This document shows positions 34,041 to 46,156 of a stretch of 64,000 bases of DNA, one piece after another (positions within the stretch are counted from its first letter, which is position 1; the number at the start of each line of letters is the position of its first letter). The notes beneath the pieces are model-generated. The model saw nothing but the letters and a program-made list of their open reading frames with translations. It did not search any database and had not been told where the DNA came from. This DNA is from Pseudoneurospora amorphoporcata (lineage: Eukaryota > Ascomycota > Sordariomycetes > Sordariales > Sordariaceae), in the NCBI GenBank assembly GCA_033297205.1, contig MU859171.1, positions 52,278-116,277 of the forward strand. Direction: 5' to 3'. The translations under genes were made by a program, and so were the position numbers.

Positions 34041-34810
34041 TTTTTGAGTCGAAGGGACTTTGGGACTTGGGACTTGGGAGAGGGGATCAGGTGAAGGGTT
34101 GTGTTGTAAGAGATGGAAACAGAGGGCTGAGATATGGGAATCTTGGCATGGGTTTACGACAAAACGACTTACGACACGACATGGTTTTACTTTTACATGA
34201 TTGAGGAACGACGTTGGGTTGGGATTTGGGATTCTGGCACCGGACATTGGCGTAGCACGGAGTTTATCAACGGGCATTTTGCTTTCACTGTCATCATCAA
34301 AGACTTGGGTTTAGAAGACTCGGTTTGGACTTGGCATGTAAAAGACAGACAAAAGACTTTGGGTTAGAAACGTGGGACTCGATAGATGTCTTGGTCACTC
34401 GGAAGATGGAGGGAACCAACGGGAAATGACAGGAAAATGGGGTTTAAGTGTACGATGTACGGGAATAGAAACGGAAACGGTTTCGTGTAAATAGCTTACA
34501 ATGGGGGCAAACCAAGTATGGTTACAGCAGTATCTCTACATCTGGAAATATTTTCTTACCATACATATGTAGTGTTCCTATTACATACCTTTGTTTTGTG
34601 GACCCTACTACATACCTAACATGTTCTTGTATGACCTGCCGCCTGTGACGAAGTGACCTTGTAAAGGCATGAAATGTTCAAAACTCGAGAAACCCAAAAG
34701 GAAAACGAGGAATAAAAAAAAGAATTCGAAGAGAGAAACAGGAAAATAGGAAAATGAGGTAGTGTGATGAATGGAAAGAAGGAAAAAAGAAAGTTCAATG
34801 GTCATTCGTG
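34041..34810. other. intergenic downstream of TDT gene
   Basis: This is 0.77 kb. It holds the Pol III terminator of tRNA-Ser at its right end and otherwise no supported feature. Confidence 0.5.
34783..34788 (-). terminator. Pol III terminator of tRNA-Ser
   Basis: A6 on the plus strand is a T6 run in the tRNA-Ser direction, 23 bases past its end. Confidence 0.65.
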
Positions 34811-34892
34811 CGACGTGGGCCTGATTCGAACAGACGCTCCCGAAGGAACAAGATTTCTAGTCTTGCGCATTAGACCACTCTGCCACCACGCC
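34811..34892 (-). tRNA. tRNA-Ser (anticodon AGA)
   Basis: On the minus strand the acceptor arm GGCGTGG pairs with CCACGTC (one G-T pair), with discriminator G. The A-box-like TGGCAGAGTGGTCTAAT is typical of tRNA-Ser. The anticodon stem is CAAGA/TCTTG with loop CTAGAAA (anticodon AGA). A long variable arm (TTCCTTCGGGAGC) and the T arm GTCTG-TTCGAAT-CAGGC complete it. There is no intron and the length is 82 nt. Confidence 0.95.
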
Positions 34893-35475
34893 TGGTGATT
34901 TTCGTTTGTTGAAAATTGCTCTTGGACCTAAACCTAAAAACCGCACAAGTGTCTGCTTTGATCCGGAAGCTCCATCATCCACGTTCCAGTTTTATGTATT
35001 GTCATGAAAACTCCCCTTTTGCAAATACAGTGACTGGATTTCAAATTGAATGTTATCAGGAAAAATATCCATTGCGGTTTGGGCTGTCAGTGCCAATCTT
35101 GTTGCCGTTGCGGTTGTGGCGACGACCGGTGGGGTATAAAGGGCGGGTTATGGGCCTGTAAATTAGGTTATTCTAGGGATTCTCCCCCTTTCTACATCAC
35201 TTTCTAGCCATTTAATTAAATACCATGGATGGCATTGCATTTCCATTAATCGTTAATTACCTTTTTGCATTCTGGAGCCGTCGCGACGGGAGCGGACGTT
35301 GGAGGACGGCACAGCGCAAGACCCTACCTTGTACCTTACGCTGACGGGGGGTGGGTGCAGGGGTGTTACTAGGTAGTGGTCATTTGTGAATTGTCAGGCT
35401 GTGGTTCCATTGCACGAATGTCTCCAATTCCTGTTCTTCAGTTTTCTTTCTTCAACACTAGGTAGCTTTCCCTTG
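34893..35475. other. intergenic, left of the rhodopsin-like gene
   Basis: This is 0.58 kb. I searched it for a missing 3' exon of the rhodopsin-like gene and found no convincing membrane-segment coding sequence. Confidence 0.45.
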
Positions 35476-36611
35476 TCATGTCCACCATATCCATGTCCCA
35501 TGTCTGGCCTCCTCATCTTTCGTCCGTCCCTCCCTCATTTGGACGACTCCAGGTACTCCCAAATGCTCTCCCTCGTCAAGTTTAGGTAGGTTTAGACTCT
35601 CAAAGAGCCCCCACCGCCGCTTACTTCTCCCCGAACGCTTGCTGGTAACCTGGCGGTTCATGCTCATGGTCAGCATACTCCAGATGATATGCCACGGCAG
35701 CACGGCTAGCACCATGTCCATGGCGCCGCTGTACACGGCCGTGAACATGTTGTAGTGGATCTGGATCTGCTTGTCCATGCAGTGGCCCGGTAGATCCGGC
35801 TGCCAGATTTTGGGGATCGGATCGCACTGGCCCCATGTGAGGGCTACGGCGACGCCGAGGCTGAGGTTGACGCTGAGAATGATGAGCCAGATTAGGAGGC
35901 GCACCCACGTGTCTTGGGAGATGCGGAGGACGGTGATGGCGAAGCTGGTTTTGGACCACAGGGCGGCGAGGATGGAGAAGGTGCCGGCCATGTTGGTGAT
36001 GAGGAGGTAGTGGTTCAGGACGGGGGCGGATTGGGTGGGGTTGAAGAGGGAGGTGGGGAGGCCGAAGCCGAGGGTGGTGGAGTAGTGGATGAAGGATGTG
36101 GAGGTTGCTAGGGAGATCTAGATTTGTTTTTTTTTTTTTGTGTTAGTGGTTTTGTTTCTTGCTTGGGTTTGTTTTTGTGTGTTTTGTGGTAGTTTGTTTT
36201 GTTTTGTTTTGTTTTGTTTTATTTTGGGATGTGCAGCCCCTGAATGGGAATGGGAAAGGGCTAGAGTGAAAAGGGGTTCGATGAATGAGGATGGGGATAA
36301 AGGACGACATGACATACCCACGATATAATCAAGACATGATCATCCCACCATAACCCTCGCACACGATACCTTTTGCAGTAAATGCGCAACCCCAAAAACA
36401 AAGCGGCGAGGGCAGTAAGGAACCAGCAGCTAAAGTTGACTTGGGTCACCCTCGACTTGTGATAGTCTTCTTCTGGGATCACCTTGGTGTCTGTATCCGT
36501 GTTGTTGTTGTCCGCCCCCCTTCCGTCCAGGTGGATGACCACGGCGTTAACAGCATGGTGAGCAGCCGCTTTGACAAAAGAAGAAGCGGCTGCTCCTACT
36601 GCTGAGGCCAT
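35476..36611 (-). CDS. rhodopsin-domain (PTH11-like) membrane protein, apparently C-terminally truncated
   Basis: Exons are complement(36318-36611, 35476-36117), giving 311 residues as read. The intron (GTATGT...TCTAG, 200 bp) holds a T13 run and five GTTTT units. The family pattern is that of the large fungal rhodopsin-like integral membrane group: first segment with LRIYCKRYRVRGLWWDDHVLIISW, then KTSFAITVLRI, then QCDPIPKIW...LPGHC, then YNMFTAVYSGAMDMVLAVLPWHIIW. In relatives a Lys/Arg-rich loop is followed by two more membrane segments. Here the frame instead runs into a hydrophilic tail (from MNRQVTSKRSGRSK) and stops after about 55 residues. A GTAAGC donor at 35624 could start an intron, but no in-phase exon was found. 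It is probably a damaged gene. A missed intron is possible. Confidence 0.65.
36196..36220. repeat. (GTTTT)5 microsatellite in the intron of the rhodopsin-like gene
   Basis: Five perfect GTTTT units lie within intron 36118-36317. Confidence 0.85.
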
Positions 36612-38374
36612 CAGGAGGTTATTGTTGATGTTTTGGTGATGGTGGTGGTGGTGAAGTTGTTGATGATGTTGTGCTCATGCAGTTGAGGATGTAGCGCTCA
36701 TCTATCCATCTACCGGCATGAACCTTGCTTCTCTCTGCCCCTTCCCGATTATGCTAAGAAACGGGTTCGTCGATTTTCAGATGACAGATGGGGTTGATGG
36801 AGAAGGCAGATTGGGACGGGCGGGATACCTTGGATGAAATGGGATAGCCAAAGTTTGGTTCGGGTCCGGTATATTGATGCAGAAAGGGAAACCAGGGCTG
36901 AAGTTGTACCTGGCCAAGGGCGCCTTGGACTGGGTAGACGGAAAGCAAAGCCAAGGGCAGCGGGAGTTGATGAGTCGGACCGAAGACCATGTAAGAGAGA
37001 CTTGCTGTTGCTTCTTCTTGGTGATACCCCCAAGCTATCTGTTTGTAGTGGGTAATTTACCTAGACGAGAAGCGGGAGCGTTGACACGTAGGTAATCGAA
37101 ACAAAAACCAAGAAGGAAAAAGAGACGAAAAGCGGGAGATGTGAGACGGGAAAGGACGGGAAGGAAGACGAGACAAGACGGAGAATAGACGGAGACCAAC
37201 GCCAGGCGGCGGGCGGGATGACTATTAAGATATGGGGTAAAAGCGGCCCGCGTCTTGTCAAGGGCTCAAGGTGCCTTGTCAACTTTGAAGATGCTGAGAG
37301 GTCTGAATGAACCTCCGACCACGACCCGGTTGGACGACCGGTGGGCGAGACCGTTGACCAAAAATGGTAAAGGACCCGTCCGGGGTTAAGTTACGACTTA
37401 TCTGAGGGGCTGGGATTCGTATTTCTTTTTCCCTTTTTTCCCCCTCTCCTGCTTTGCTCGTTCCATGTGTAGAACAAATCTAGACTCCAATGTGACGCAG
37501 GTTGGCCCCCCTTCAAATGGGACTGACGTTACCGAGCGCTGCCGCTGTGAAATGTGAAGCTAGGGAGAATGGGGTTCATAACGGCAATGTCTCAGAGGGG
37601 ACAACACAAGCGAGTTCCCTAATCTGCGTAGGGGTGCTTCAACTTCCAAGACTGTTTGAGTCTGTCGGGAACTCTTTTTTTTTTTTTTTTTTTTTTCCTT
37701 CCTCGGGACGACAAAGACAACGGGGAGAATGCAGCGGTACTCCCCCGCCTTGGCGAACGCTGTCAGCAGTGTCCAGTATCGACTCTCTTTCCTTGCTTGG
37801 TCTCCAAGCCTGCTCAGAACTGGTCTGCTTATTGTTGACGCGTTGATTGTCTGTGCGTCAAGTGGTGTTGATGTAGGATTTGGTGATTTTAAGAGGGGAT
37901 GACTGACTGCCTGCTGCGAAGAGTTCCGTTGGTTCGGACTCGGTGGGTGTTATAGTCGGCGAATGTGTCTTTTAGGAAACGGAATGCTCTCCGTGGACAA
38001 AGATCCGGCACTAACAATTCGCTTAAACACCGCTAAAGGGGCGCTAAACAGAACGCACCGACCCTCTTCCCCCGCATGAACCCCTGATCTCAACCAAAAC
38101 AAATGGCGGGCAGATGGCGGCTTGGGCTGGCTAGCGCTCGTGACATGTGCCTGGTAGGGGCCCTGGTTTCACACTACCGAACGGTGGCTTCCTCGTGGCT
38201 TTTTTCCCCCGTCCCGTGATTGATGGAAATAACGAATACCCTTAGAGATGATCAGATCTTTCACCTTCGTTCGCGCTTCATACCATCTTTCTTCATGTCA
38301 AGTCTCCATTGGGGGACCCTGGGAACTAAAGTGGTAATTTACTCGTCAAGATGGAATGAAGCATACAATAAATA
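36612..38374. other. intergenic, 1.8 kb
   Basis: This is upstream of the rhodopsin-like gene and downstream of the P450. It contains a T22 run (37675-37696). No supported gene. Confidence 0.5.
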
Positions 38375-40338
38375 TCAAGCCACAGCCATCCTCCTGGTAA
38401 CCTTCAACCAAAAGTCCTCCACCAGCCAAAAAGCAAAGTCGTGAACCTTCAATGGCTTCGAGGCATCGATCGGCGCCATGTCGTACCTCCTCAGTAGCTG
38501 CTCGTTTGCTGTGTTAGCTTCAACATCATCATCACCCAACCCATTACAGCCACACCCCTACCCCTCCTAACACAAGATTTGGGGAAGGGGGAAAAAAAAA
38601 AAAAAAAAAGCAAAAACTCACCTCAACAAAAACCTTATTCAACTCCAACAACGCAATATGCTTCCCGATACACTCATACTTTCCATTCCCAAAGATCAAA
38701 TCCGCCGTTCTGCTCATGCGCGCATACCGCTCCTTGTCCTCCCTCGCCGCAACAGTCCACCTGTCAGGGTTGAAAATATGCGCATCCTCACCAAACACCT
38801 CTTTGTCGCGGCACAAGTGCATCATGTTGAAAGCCATCTGCGTGCCCTCGGGGATATAGTATCCGTGGATAGTGATGCCGCCCTTGGGGACGCACTTGGG
38901 CATCACGCCCGTGGCCGGAGGGTACAGGCGCAGACCTTCGCGGATGACGGCTTGCAGGTAAGGGAGTTGCATGGCTTCGGCGTTGGTGATGGGGGTGGAG
39001 ATGCGGCCGTGGGAGATGGCCGTGTCGATTTCGTGGCGGAGGGTGGTGAGGGCGCGGGGGTTGGTGATTAGTTGGAGCATGGTCAGCCGGATGGCGTTGG
39101 AGGTTGAGTCGGAGCCGGCGGGGCTGGAATGTCCTGTTGTTAGTAAGGCGAGTGGGAGGGGGCAGGGGGAGAGAGGGAGACTTACAACTCGAGCATGATC
39201 TCGGCGAGAAGCTCGTCGCGGGTGAGGCCCGAGTCGATAAAGGCTTGCATCATATCGTCTCCTCTACCGGCGTATTTGTCCTTTTCGAGAGCGTCGAGGC
39301 GTTTCTGGATGCGCTTGCTCGTTATCCTGCTTTTCGTCAGTCTTCTGACTCTTCTCCCAGTTCCACACCAGACCCAGATCACCTACCCAATCATCCTCCC
39401 AAACCCAACCTCATCTCCCTCACTCCCCAACACCGCACTAAAAGGCCACGACCTCAAGATTGTGTTGATGGCAGGATAGGCCATCAGCGTCGGCACCCAA
39501 GGCACGAACTTGTCATTCACCTCGATGAACCCGTCCACGTCCCGGTCCTGCTCGAGGTAGCCCGAGGCTTCAGAGCTGTTGAGTTCCGTCATGACGTCGA
39601 TGGTGAAGAACTGCGCCTTGTGGGCGAGCTCCATCGGCCGCAGCTCGGTGTCGGTCGAGATGTATTTGCGCTCGATCAGGTTGATCCATCGCTCCATGTT
39701 GTTGTCGACGCGGCGCTCGAAGAGGCCGTTGTCTTTGCCGTACGTGTACTGGTGTTCCGTTAGTGTCAGTGGGGTGTAGGGGCATGAGGGCAAGAGAGTG
39801 AGAGAGCGACTTACGCCCTTGGCAAGCTTCTCCCTCAACACCTTTCTGTCTTGCTCGTCGGTCATGGAAAACAAGTTGTGCACGTTCTTCAGGTGCTTGC
39901 TGCCCTGGTACCACCATGCTTTGTTAAAGCCACCGTGGACGGCGTTGACCACGCGGGCCGTGTCGGCATCGCCGTACATGACTGTGTCGGGGGCAATGCG
40001 GAAGAGGGGACCTACGTATCAGCCGAAAAGCGTCAGTTGATGTCTTTTACTTCTTGTTCTTTCTCCCGCGCAACTGTTTCCCTTGCACGGCACATACCAT
40101 ATTGCTTCTGCAGAGCATGATAGTCATACGACATCCTTCCGTTCCACGCGCACTTCACCAGAGTGAACCTGGTGAACGATGACAGGAAGGGACCAGGGAT
40201 ATGACGAAGCTTCCACCATTGTCGGATATCGCTGATGACGAGGTAGGACAGGTAGAGCACCACTCCGGTCACAATCAGAGTGATTGGAGACTGAGAAGCA
40301 CTGCCGGCCAAGCCAGTGACATGTTCGAGGAGAGCCAT
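38375..40338 (-). CDS. cytochrome P450 monooxygenase (pisatin demethylase-like group)
   Basis: Six exons: complement(40098-40338, 39815-40011, 39387-39748, 39186-39326, 38622-39123, 38375-38497), giving 521 residues with all phases consistent. An N-terminal membrane anchor (ITLIVTGVVLYLSYLVI) precedes the IPGP hinge. The I-helix block is PAGSDSTSNAIR, the K-helix ExxR is in REGLRLYPP, and the PERF-like motif is FNPDRW. The heme loop is FGNGKYECIGKH with the cysteine ligand at about residue 465. The C-terminal LLRRYDM...FWLVEDFWLKV is typical of the group related to fungal pisatin demethylases. It would act at the endoplasmic reticulum with a P450 reductase encoded elsewhere. Intron 2 (66 bp) is in frame and stopless, and intron 5 carries an A18 run. 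The substrate is unknown. Confidence 0.92.
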
Positions 40339-42228
40339 GTTGTCAAGTGTCTCTGTTCAAGCGTCTGGAGCAGAGAACTTGCCTAGATACTGCGGAGGAG
40401 AGAAACCCCGGTGAAACGGAGGGGAATGAGGGGATATATGCCCCAGGACTCTTTGGAGGGGAGGAGTGAAGACTGCTATGGGTGATGTACTCTCTTGGCC
40501 GAGTAGGGTTGCAATCTCCTCACCACAGATCTTCAACCTGCTACTACAATGAGAATTAAGACGACTTTATAAGTCTTGGCGACTAGGATCGTGATTTTCA
40601 ACTCTGTCGGTATCAGTCGACTTGCTCTTGACCCCTCCACCTACTTCAGCTCCATGCTCTATCATGGCTGTTTTTTTTGATTCGTTTTGTCAGTGTCGGG
40701 GGAGGGCGAGTGAAGGAGTGTTGGGGTTGTTCAAGTTCCTGATCATATCATGATATAGACTATAAACTGCATGGATCCTGTCGTGTAATAGTGATACTTT
40801 ATCATCACCGCTTTCGAAGCTGCTTTCAACATTCTTTCGGAGAGGAGTTCATAGCTCATGAACAATCACCGAGTGTCCATTGGCGCTCCATGATTGCCGT
40901 TCGCAGGTTGATTGTGCGCACAATGGGACCATGCCAATGGCATGTTGCCATTACTTCACAACCCGCAGAACCAGTGCCCTGGAAGGTTGCAATTCTGGGC
41001 AAGCAACCCGTCAAGAGGGCACGGCCTCGGCAAATGCAAGTTGTTGCTCCGTGCCGCCTCGGGCAATAGCCCTTCTGGTCTTTGGTGGTGGCCGGTGGGT
41101 AGCATCGATCCGCCTTTCTATGCGTAAATTCCCCTCTTTGCGCTGCGTGAAACGGCTATATTTGGTTGAGAGGAGGTTGAAGATGACGACTCCGTTCCTG
41201 TCATATTGAACTGGAGAAGGAAAATCGAAGGCATGGGGAATTTAGCCAGGCAAAAGCGAGGCCGTCCCTTGGACATCAAATCCATAGTCCCTGTGAAGCT
41301 TGGAAATAGCCCTACGCTAGTTGGTTACTCAGGGGTGTCGACTGTGTTTTTAGCGGTTCCAGAGTTCATAATTCCAGTGACGCCAAGTTGAGGGTGCATC
41401 TGGCTTTGTGATGGCTGGTGAAAGTGACCGACGGTGCTTTGTTGTGATCCTTCTAAGTTGTGCAGAAAAGGTTGAGAAAACGTCAAAGATGGACTGTAGT
41501 GACAGGACGCAAGTCTTTATACCTTAGTGATGATGAGACGACTAAGCACAGCACACTCGGCAGTGCCTTGAGCGTGGCGAGTGCTGAAGGAGGGTCCGGA
41601 AGGGAAAGTGATATGATGGCTCAGCAACAAAGTGTCAGTGGTGAAACCCACGGGCACGGAGGTGTTGTGCACGTACCGGGAAAAATTGTCAAGGAGAGGG
41701 AGGTGATTATCGCATATGATCAGACAAGGTCAACAACACCTGATACGCAGGGGCAGAGAATGACCGAGTGGCCTTCGTATCCGAGCCAGGGGAGCGATAA
41801 CGGACTTGGCACATGTTCCTGCTATGATGATCATGGTAGGACCAAGGAGTCGATGGGAAGGACGTGAATGATGCCAGCAAAAAAAAGGTGGCTGTCAAGC
41901 TTGGTGTTGGTGTTTGGCGTGTGCTCAACAGTCTAGTCTGTCTTTTCCATCATGTCATGTCGAGATACCCAGTGTGTCTTTGACAATCTTGTTTTTTTAG
42001 TTATTACTGTTTAACCATTACGATACTAATGATGTCTGTCCTAACGCTACTCCCTCCAAACTGATGATTTCGGTCCGGTCCGGTCCCCGTCGTCCTTATG
42101 TGCGTGTGGTCAGTCTAGTGAATGAACGACTCGCTCCCATGTGCCTCTTTATCCCATGTCCAAAATGCAGCAACGCATGCCATCTAACAAGCAATCCAAG
42201 GAAACAATTCAAGCCTAGGGCAAAAGTG
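40339..42228. other. intergenic, 1.9 kb
   Basis: This is upstream of the P450 and downstream of the laccase. A 135-codon plus frame (41460-41867) is hydrophilic and unrecognised, and I do not support it as a gene. Nothing else was seen. Confidence 0.45.
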
Positions 42229-44584
42229 TCACACATTCGAATCCTCCTTCTTACTAGCCACCAACCTACCCAAATCCGCCTTCCACTCATCACACCCATC
42301 ACGTAATCTCTGCAACTTCCCATCGCCGAGCATACCCTGGGCCAAACTATGACCATCATCAATAACCATCTGCAACGCCAACCCAGCACTGGCATGCCAA
42401 GCAATATGGCAATGAACCAGCCACACACCCGGGTTATCCGGCTTAAACGCCACCGCGATATACCCCCCCGCGGGTGCCGTAATAGTGTCACGTCTCGGCG
42501 GGTTATCGTAGTTCCAAGTATCCCGCGATGTAGCCGGGTCAAACGGCTGATCACTCTGGGCCAGCAGAACCACATCCGATCCATGCCAGTGCATCGGGTG
42601 CGCGAGGCGGGGAATGACGTCCGGATCCAAGTCAGCACGCCTAGTGGAAGGCAACAAGGAGCCGTCGATGACCATGTGGATAAAATCACTTGAGTTTGAA
42701 GAGTAAGGGAGCCGAACGACAGTATCGTTCTCCCCGTGACCGATTCTAGTAAGGTTGAGGAGCGACGGAGTGCTGAAGTTGGCAAAAAAGGGATTGTGGA
42801 ACTTGATGCCTCCCGCTTTCTCGACCAGGGGGTCCAGACGGAGCAGCCAGTGTGTGTAGTTGCCATACTTAACGTCAGCCTTAGTCTGGTGAGCAGGATA
42901 GAAGGTCGAGAGGGCGAGGTTGTTTAGCGGAGTTTTTGAGATGGTCCAGGGAACCACGGGGCGGAGTGAGTTTTGCTCCGATATACCGGCACACGAGTAA
43001 TCTTCGATGTTGTTCTCGGTCGAATGGGGAAGGGAGAAGTACGTGGCTTTGGGGATGTCGTAATGAAGGATTCCGGTTCGTGGATCGAGGGGATTCGGAT
43101 TCGTGCTGTCGGTACTGTTGAAGATTCCGTTGCGAAAGGTATTGCAGCCATCCGCGGGCTGGGTGCGGATCCAGTAGTTTCCCCCAGGAGAAGGGTCTTG
43201 AAGACCTTGAATGATGATATCGTAGCGCTGACCTGTGATTGTTTGTTAGTCTTTGGTTGTAGGGGGAGAGAAAGGGGTGACAACAAACCAATGGCGACAA
43301 GAAGCGAGTCCACGACTATTGGCTTGACAGGCACCAGATCATTGGCAATGACCTCTATCTTATGTCCGTCCACGGAAAAGATAAACGACGTCCCGGCCGC
43401 CCCATTGATAAGTCTCAAACGGACCCTCTGCCCAGGAAGGATCTCAGTGATGGGATACGACGAGCGAATATCTTCGCCATCGTAAGCAGATGCCGCTTTC
43501 GGACTTCTGCCCATCCCATCCAACAAGATGTTGTCTGCCTTTGATCCACGAACCTTGGAACTCTTCTCGTTTTCGAACTCTTCCTCGGCCCTTCCGTGCA
43601 CCCAGTCTGTCATGAAGAGTGGCCATGCGTATGCAACGTCGTAAGGGGCGCTGGCTGGGCCATGGACTATGAGGGGTCCGAGGACTCCATCGGCGTACTG
43701 ATGGAGTATATTAGCGTCAGCACAGCTTGTAGGCGTTTTCGGATCGGCTTACCTGCACAGAGTAATGGCTATGATACCACGTCGTCCCATACTGCAGCAT
43801 AGTAAAGTTGTATGTCCACGTGGAACCCCTGGCGATAGGACACTGGGTCATGGACACGCCGTCCTGATCGTTGTTCCAATATTGACGAAGACCGTGCCAG
43901 TGTATGATACTTCCTTCGTCGTCGAGGTTGTTGGTGACATGGACGATGACCGTGTCTCCCCAGCAAGCTTCGATTAGGGGTCCGGGATAGGTGCCGTTGA
44001 AGAGACGGGCTTCTCGAGGGGTTCCATCGGGGGCAATGGTGTGCTTGGCAATGTCCAGGTAATACTGAATTGACTGTCAGATGCACGTCCATGTCTTAGT
44101 ACGGAGATTAGGGCTCGACATACGTGTCTTTGGATTCCAACAGGAGCGTAGTTGTCGTCTGTTCAGGTAAAGGACCAAAGGTTTTCGGGTCAGTATAAGC
44201 CGAGACAGTGTGGCATGAGTGATGGAGGGTGGGAGAGCAGCACTTACAGTTCGTTGTGACAGTGTACGCTTTTCTTGTTGACTCGTCCTTATTGGCTTCA
44301 GTTTGTCTTATCCAGCACCATCTACTACCAGCGCCTTCGTTGCAACCCTCCCAGTCCTCTGAGTTCAACCCCGGATAGTGACATTTGAATCCCTCGGTGG
44401 CACCTTCGGGATGGAAGCTGACGTGGCCGCTTGTCTCGTCGAGGTCGTCCTCGGTGTACTGACGAGGGGTAAGGAGGCTGGGATCACTAGAGCCGTACGA
44501 CTGACCGAAGTCAATGGCCGAGATAGCTCGACTGAGGACAAGAAGGTAGAAGAGAAAATGGATCGAGTTCACTCGCCACGCCAT
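42229..44584 (-). CDS. laccase-like multicopper oxidase with N-terminal extension
   Basis: Five exons: complement(44248-44584, 44124-44158, 43753-44064, 43289-43697, 42229-43232), giving 698 residues. Exon 2 is a 35-nt microexon ([11 protein letters not shown]). A signal peptide ([15 protein letters not shown]) begins the protein. All four copper blocks are present: [22 protein letters not shown] and HCHIAWH. Other family marks are the GQRYDIII block and [18 protein letters not shown]. Before the first cupredoxin domain is an unusual stretch of about 120 residues with a Cys-bearing segment (EGFKCHYPG...WEGCNEG...WCWIR). The protein lacks the processed DSGL-type C-terminal plug of classical ascomycete laccases. 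It should be secreted and oxidise phenolic substrates with O2. Confidence 0.92.
44124..44158 (-). other. 35-nt microexon of the laccase gene
   Basis: The exon is flanked by AACAG on one side and GTATGT on the other, and is required to keep phase between exons 1 and 3. It encodes about 12 residues ([12 protein letters not shown] when joined). Confidence 0.75.
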
Positions 44585-45648
44585 GATAGGTGGATATTGT
44601 GGACTGGCGATGCTTGAACGGGAGACTAAGTAGTTCAAATTGGAGGAAGACGGCAATGCGTGAGATCCAAGGTCCGGGCCCAACGCGTTTACGGATGGAT
44701 GACCAGCATGAATATGAACAGAAGAAGGCCGACAGAACTGAATACAGGAATATCGAGTAGCAGTAAGTGTGTAATGAATATTTCCAAGAAAGGATGACTT
44801 GCTGGGTTGAGAGGTGATGATTCGAAACTGAATGCATAAATGACATAAACAAAGAAGAGGAGAACGAGAACGCCCCAATCACCAAGCCGTGCTTTATACT
44901 GAAAGTGGCGCCTGCCTGCCTGCCTGCCTCCGTGGAAACGGCTTACAAACCAACACACACATCGTCACTTTGCACATGAAAGGTGCAAGAACGATGGGAA
45001 ACGGTGATTGTCATGGGATTCGGTTCCTGTCCAGCCCGATGCAGTGTACAGATAGCCTGTTGGGAACTCGTGCAGGAGGGGATAACGTGAACAGAAAGAG
45101 TCAACGGTATTGTATATCGTTCCTGAAAAACGATCCTCTCCGTGACTTGACCCTTTTGTTTTCTCTTCAGTCCCCCGGAGAGGTCGCTCCATCTCCATCT
45201 GCACTGCACCTTCCTCCCTCCAGCATCACAAGCTTCGACCCTAACGTGGTTTATATCTTTGGACTCGGTCGTCTCCAACCGTCCGACTCGTCGTCTGCAT
45301 TCCAACAAGCACTCACGCCTGCATGCCTTGACATGATTAATGGATGCCTTGCTTGCATATGCTCGTCGACATCAAACCCTGAACGGTCCACTTTCCACCT
45401 CCATCCTCGTGACTTTCCGGCATCAATCCCCGGCACCCTAAACGACCGTAAAAAGGAAAGTCGAAGCGCGGGAATGTTTGGCTTGGCAAAGATGCTTGGA
45501 GGAAGAGGCCAGGAGAATTGCCTGGATGGGCAGGTAGGCCAGGGCACACACACAGACCTCCGACCTAACCTCAACACCCAATCTCTCAGCGCCATCCCCA
45601 TCACCAGGCACCCCTCCCAATCCCCTTTCCCCCTTTCTCCTTTACTTC
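44585..45648. other. intergenic upstream of laccase
   Basis: This is about 1.06 kb with (GCCT)n near 44911-44927. The 282-codon plus frame across 44889-45737 is judged spurious because it overlaps the GMC remnant antisense and has no domain. Confidence 0.5.
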
Positions 45649-46089
45649 TCACCCGCCCTTTCCCCCTTTTTCCCGTTTACTTGTCCTTAACCCCCCTCCC
45701 TCCCTCGCCGCCCCCAACACATCCCCCGCAGCCTTAACACTAATCATCATAGTCGGCACTGATGGAAAAAAAAAACCCGGAAGGTTAGGAAACGCAGACG
45801 CATCCACAACCCTCAACCCCTCGGTCCCTCTCACCCGAAACTTGCTATCCAACACGGCCATCTTGTCCCCATCCGCGCCGATCTGGCAAGAACAAGTAGC
45901 ATGATGGAAGTAAGCTTGGGTTTTGAAAAACCCTGCTTCTTCTGCTGCTGCCGAACAGCTACTGTTGGCGGATTGCGACGAGGCAGGACAGGGGTGCAGT
46001 TCCTGAAAGGGGAGGATACACTCCCCAGCCGCCTGCCATGATTCTCTTACGCCGCAGTCCGAGAAGTCCGGTCCGCGTTGGAAGCCGGG
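45649..46089 (-). pseudogene. GMC oxidoreductase C-terminal remnant
   Basis: An open frame without a proper start reads, from about 45924 down, YFHHATCSCQIGADGDKMAVLDSKFRVRGTEGLRVVDASAFP and then MMISVKAAGDVL. This is the unmistakable C-terminal part of glucose-methanol-choline flavin oxidoreductases, including the HHATC region and the VVDASxFP block. Upstream the frame is less conserved and meets a stop (TAA at 46090-46092), and only 64 bp further begins the stop codon of gatB. The FAD-binding N-terminal 400-450 residues are therefore absent. It is a truncated relic, not a missed exon, because the space upstream is occupied by gatB on the same strand. Confidence 0.8.
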
Positions 46090-46156
46090 TTATCGAGGTA
46101 AAGTAAAGCCCATCGCATCGATGACGACAAACACCATTGGCGCGTTGGTTAGTCCC

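Noticed and set aside
41460..41867. 135-codon plus frame between P450 and laccase
   Set aside because: Hydrophilic and unrecognised, with no supporting exon structure. It could be real, but I cannot support it.
44889..45737. 282-codon plus-strand frame between laccase and gatB
   Set aside because: It overlaps the GMC relic antisense, is Ser/Pro low complexity at its end, and shows no recognisable domain.
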